Below, piece after piece: positions 4,833 through 5,413 of a stretch of DNA of 5,413 bases. The translations under genes and the position numbers were made by a program. The notes beneath the pieces are model-generated. The model did not search any database, was not told the origin of the DNA, and worked only from the letters and a program-made list of their open reading frames with translations. The DNA is taken from contig JAJFMK010000235.1 of the NCBI GenBank assembly GCA_021772215.1, forward strand, positions 1-5,413. The letters are read 5' to 3'. The stretch is from Chlamydiota bacterium (GTDB lineage: Bacteria; Chlamydiota; Chlamydiia; Chlamydiales; JAJFMK01). Numbering within the stretch: the stretch's first letter is position 1; the number at the start of each line of letters is the position of its first letter.

Positions 4833-5413
4833 ATGCGAGTAGATAGATCTGATCGTGGCATTGTAGAGGCTACAGAGGGTGAGAGGAAGCAGAAAGTGGT
4901 TGCCTTGTGGCAGCTGGGGGGAGTTTGTCAAAGGTTTGTGGGGGATAATGGGAGGGTTGGTCATTTAAGTTCGGAGGAGGAGCTGTTTGCACAGCTTCGA
5001 AAGGGGTACCGGCTTCGTATAAATCCCGAGGGTTTAGCCTATCTATTTCGAGGGGTACTAGGAGGTGCTCCGGGGTTGGAAGCGCTTGAGCAAAGATTGG
5101 ACTTAAAGGAAGAAGGAAAGCGTAGCGTCTTTATTACCTACCAGTGGGGACAGAAGGATCTTGCAAAGCAGGTGGAAGCTGAGTTTGAGAAGAAGGGGTT
5201 TTTGGTTATCCGGGATGAGAGTAACCTCTCGCACGGCGCCTATATCAAAGGCTTTATGCGGATCATTGGGCATCCCAAGCTTGACTATGTGGTGCCTATA
5301 GTCAGTCGAGGATATTTACGTTCACGCAACTGCATGTACGAAGTGAATCAGGTGATGAACCGCTACAATTGGCAGGCGACAACGCTTCCCATTGTGATTC
5401 AAAATGACCCAAA
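4833..5413 (+). CDS. TIR-domain protein (3'-partial)
   Basis: The frame is open from the ATG at 4833 to the right edge, giving 193 residues with the end missing. Residues 1-95 are a charged, non-membrane N-terminal region that I do not recognise. From residue 97 a TIR domain begins. RSVFITYQWGQKDLAKQV (97-114) is the betaA strand with the VFI-x-Y-x-W signature. GFLVIRDESNLSHGAYIKGFM (122-142) is betaB plus the BB loop, with D128, L132 and G135. DYVVPIVSRGYLRSRNCMYE (151-170) is betaC/D with the S-x-x-Y-x-x-S-x-N-C-M-Y-E pattern common in bacterial TIRs. E170 is at the place of the catalytic glutamate of NAD-cleaving TIRs. LPIVIQNDP is probably betaE. Bacterial TIRs act in anti-phage defence (NADase or cyclic ADP-ribose signalling) or as effectors that disturb host signalling; the sequence does not decide which. 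SEFIR is the main alternative family. Codons are G-rich (GGG, GTG, AAG), unlike trpS and uvrB. Confidence 0.85.
   Translation, partial: MRVDRSDRGIVEATEGERKQKVVALWQLGGVCQRFVGDNGRVGHLSSEEELFAQLRKGYRLRINPEGLAYLFRGVLGGAPGLEALEQRLDLKEEGKRSVFITYQWGQKDLAKQVEAEFEKKGFLVIRDESNLSHGAYIKGFMRIIGHPKLDYVVPIVSRGYLRSRNCMYEVNQVMNRYNWQATTLPIVIQNDP

Noticed and set aside
1..5413. CRISPR arrays, tRNA or rRNA genes, transposase genes or insertion-sequence ends
   Set aside because: No regularly spaced repeats, no tRNA-like cloverleaf motifs with conserved T-loop sequence, and no transposase-like reading frame were seen on either strand.

Overview
The window most likely comes from a member of the Chlamydiota outside the genus Chlamydia, an amoeba-associated 'environmental' lineage of the Parachlamydia/Waddlia/Criblamydia kind. 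The reasons are the tandem trpS-uvrB pair, which is also adjacent in Chlamydia genomes as I recall them; the chlamydial flavour of the TrpRS motifs; and a coiled-coil protein whose C-terminal half resembles, from memory, a large paralogous family of these bacteria. No database search was possible, so the lineage is an inference.

Layout: positions 1-520 (+) hold the C-terminal half of an EamA/DMT-type membrane transporter whose start lies outside the window. Its last 30 nt overlap, tail to tail, the end of uvrB (2485-491, -), which encodes a complete excinuclease ABC subunit B. uvrB follows trpS (3530-2475, -, tryptophanyl-tRNA synthetase) with an 11-nt overlap, so the two form a translationally coupled pair of housekeeping genes. 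Positions 3531-3795 are a 265-bp AT-rich divergent intergenic region. It contains four short dyads, two of which are near copies of one operator-like site (core GACATTTTGT) 54 bp apart, plus candidate promoters in both directions.

To the right is accessory DNA. A coiled-coil gene (3796-4776, +) is split by a single in-frame TAG at 4345-4347; the frame stays open on both sides, and the whole looks like one nonsense-interrupted family member. Its codon usage changes abruptly near the stop and again near 4690, as if it were a recombinational mosaic. Next comes a gene with a good ribosome-binding site (start 4833, +) that runs off the right edge. It encodes about 95 unrecognised residues followed by a TIR domain with the usual BB-loop and glutamate signatures.

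The left and centre are therefore ordinary core metabolism and repair: membrane transport, nucleotide excision repair and tRNA charging. The right side is a variable locus with a decaying host-interaction-type or family protein beside a putative TIR NADase or signalling protein. The most interesting items are the TIR gene, the interrupted mosaic gene, and the repeated dyads between trpS and that locus.
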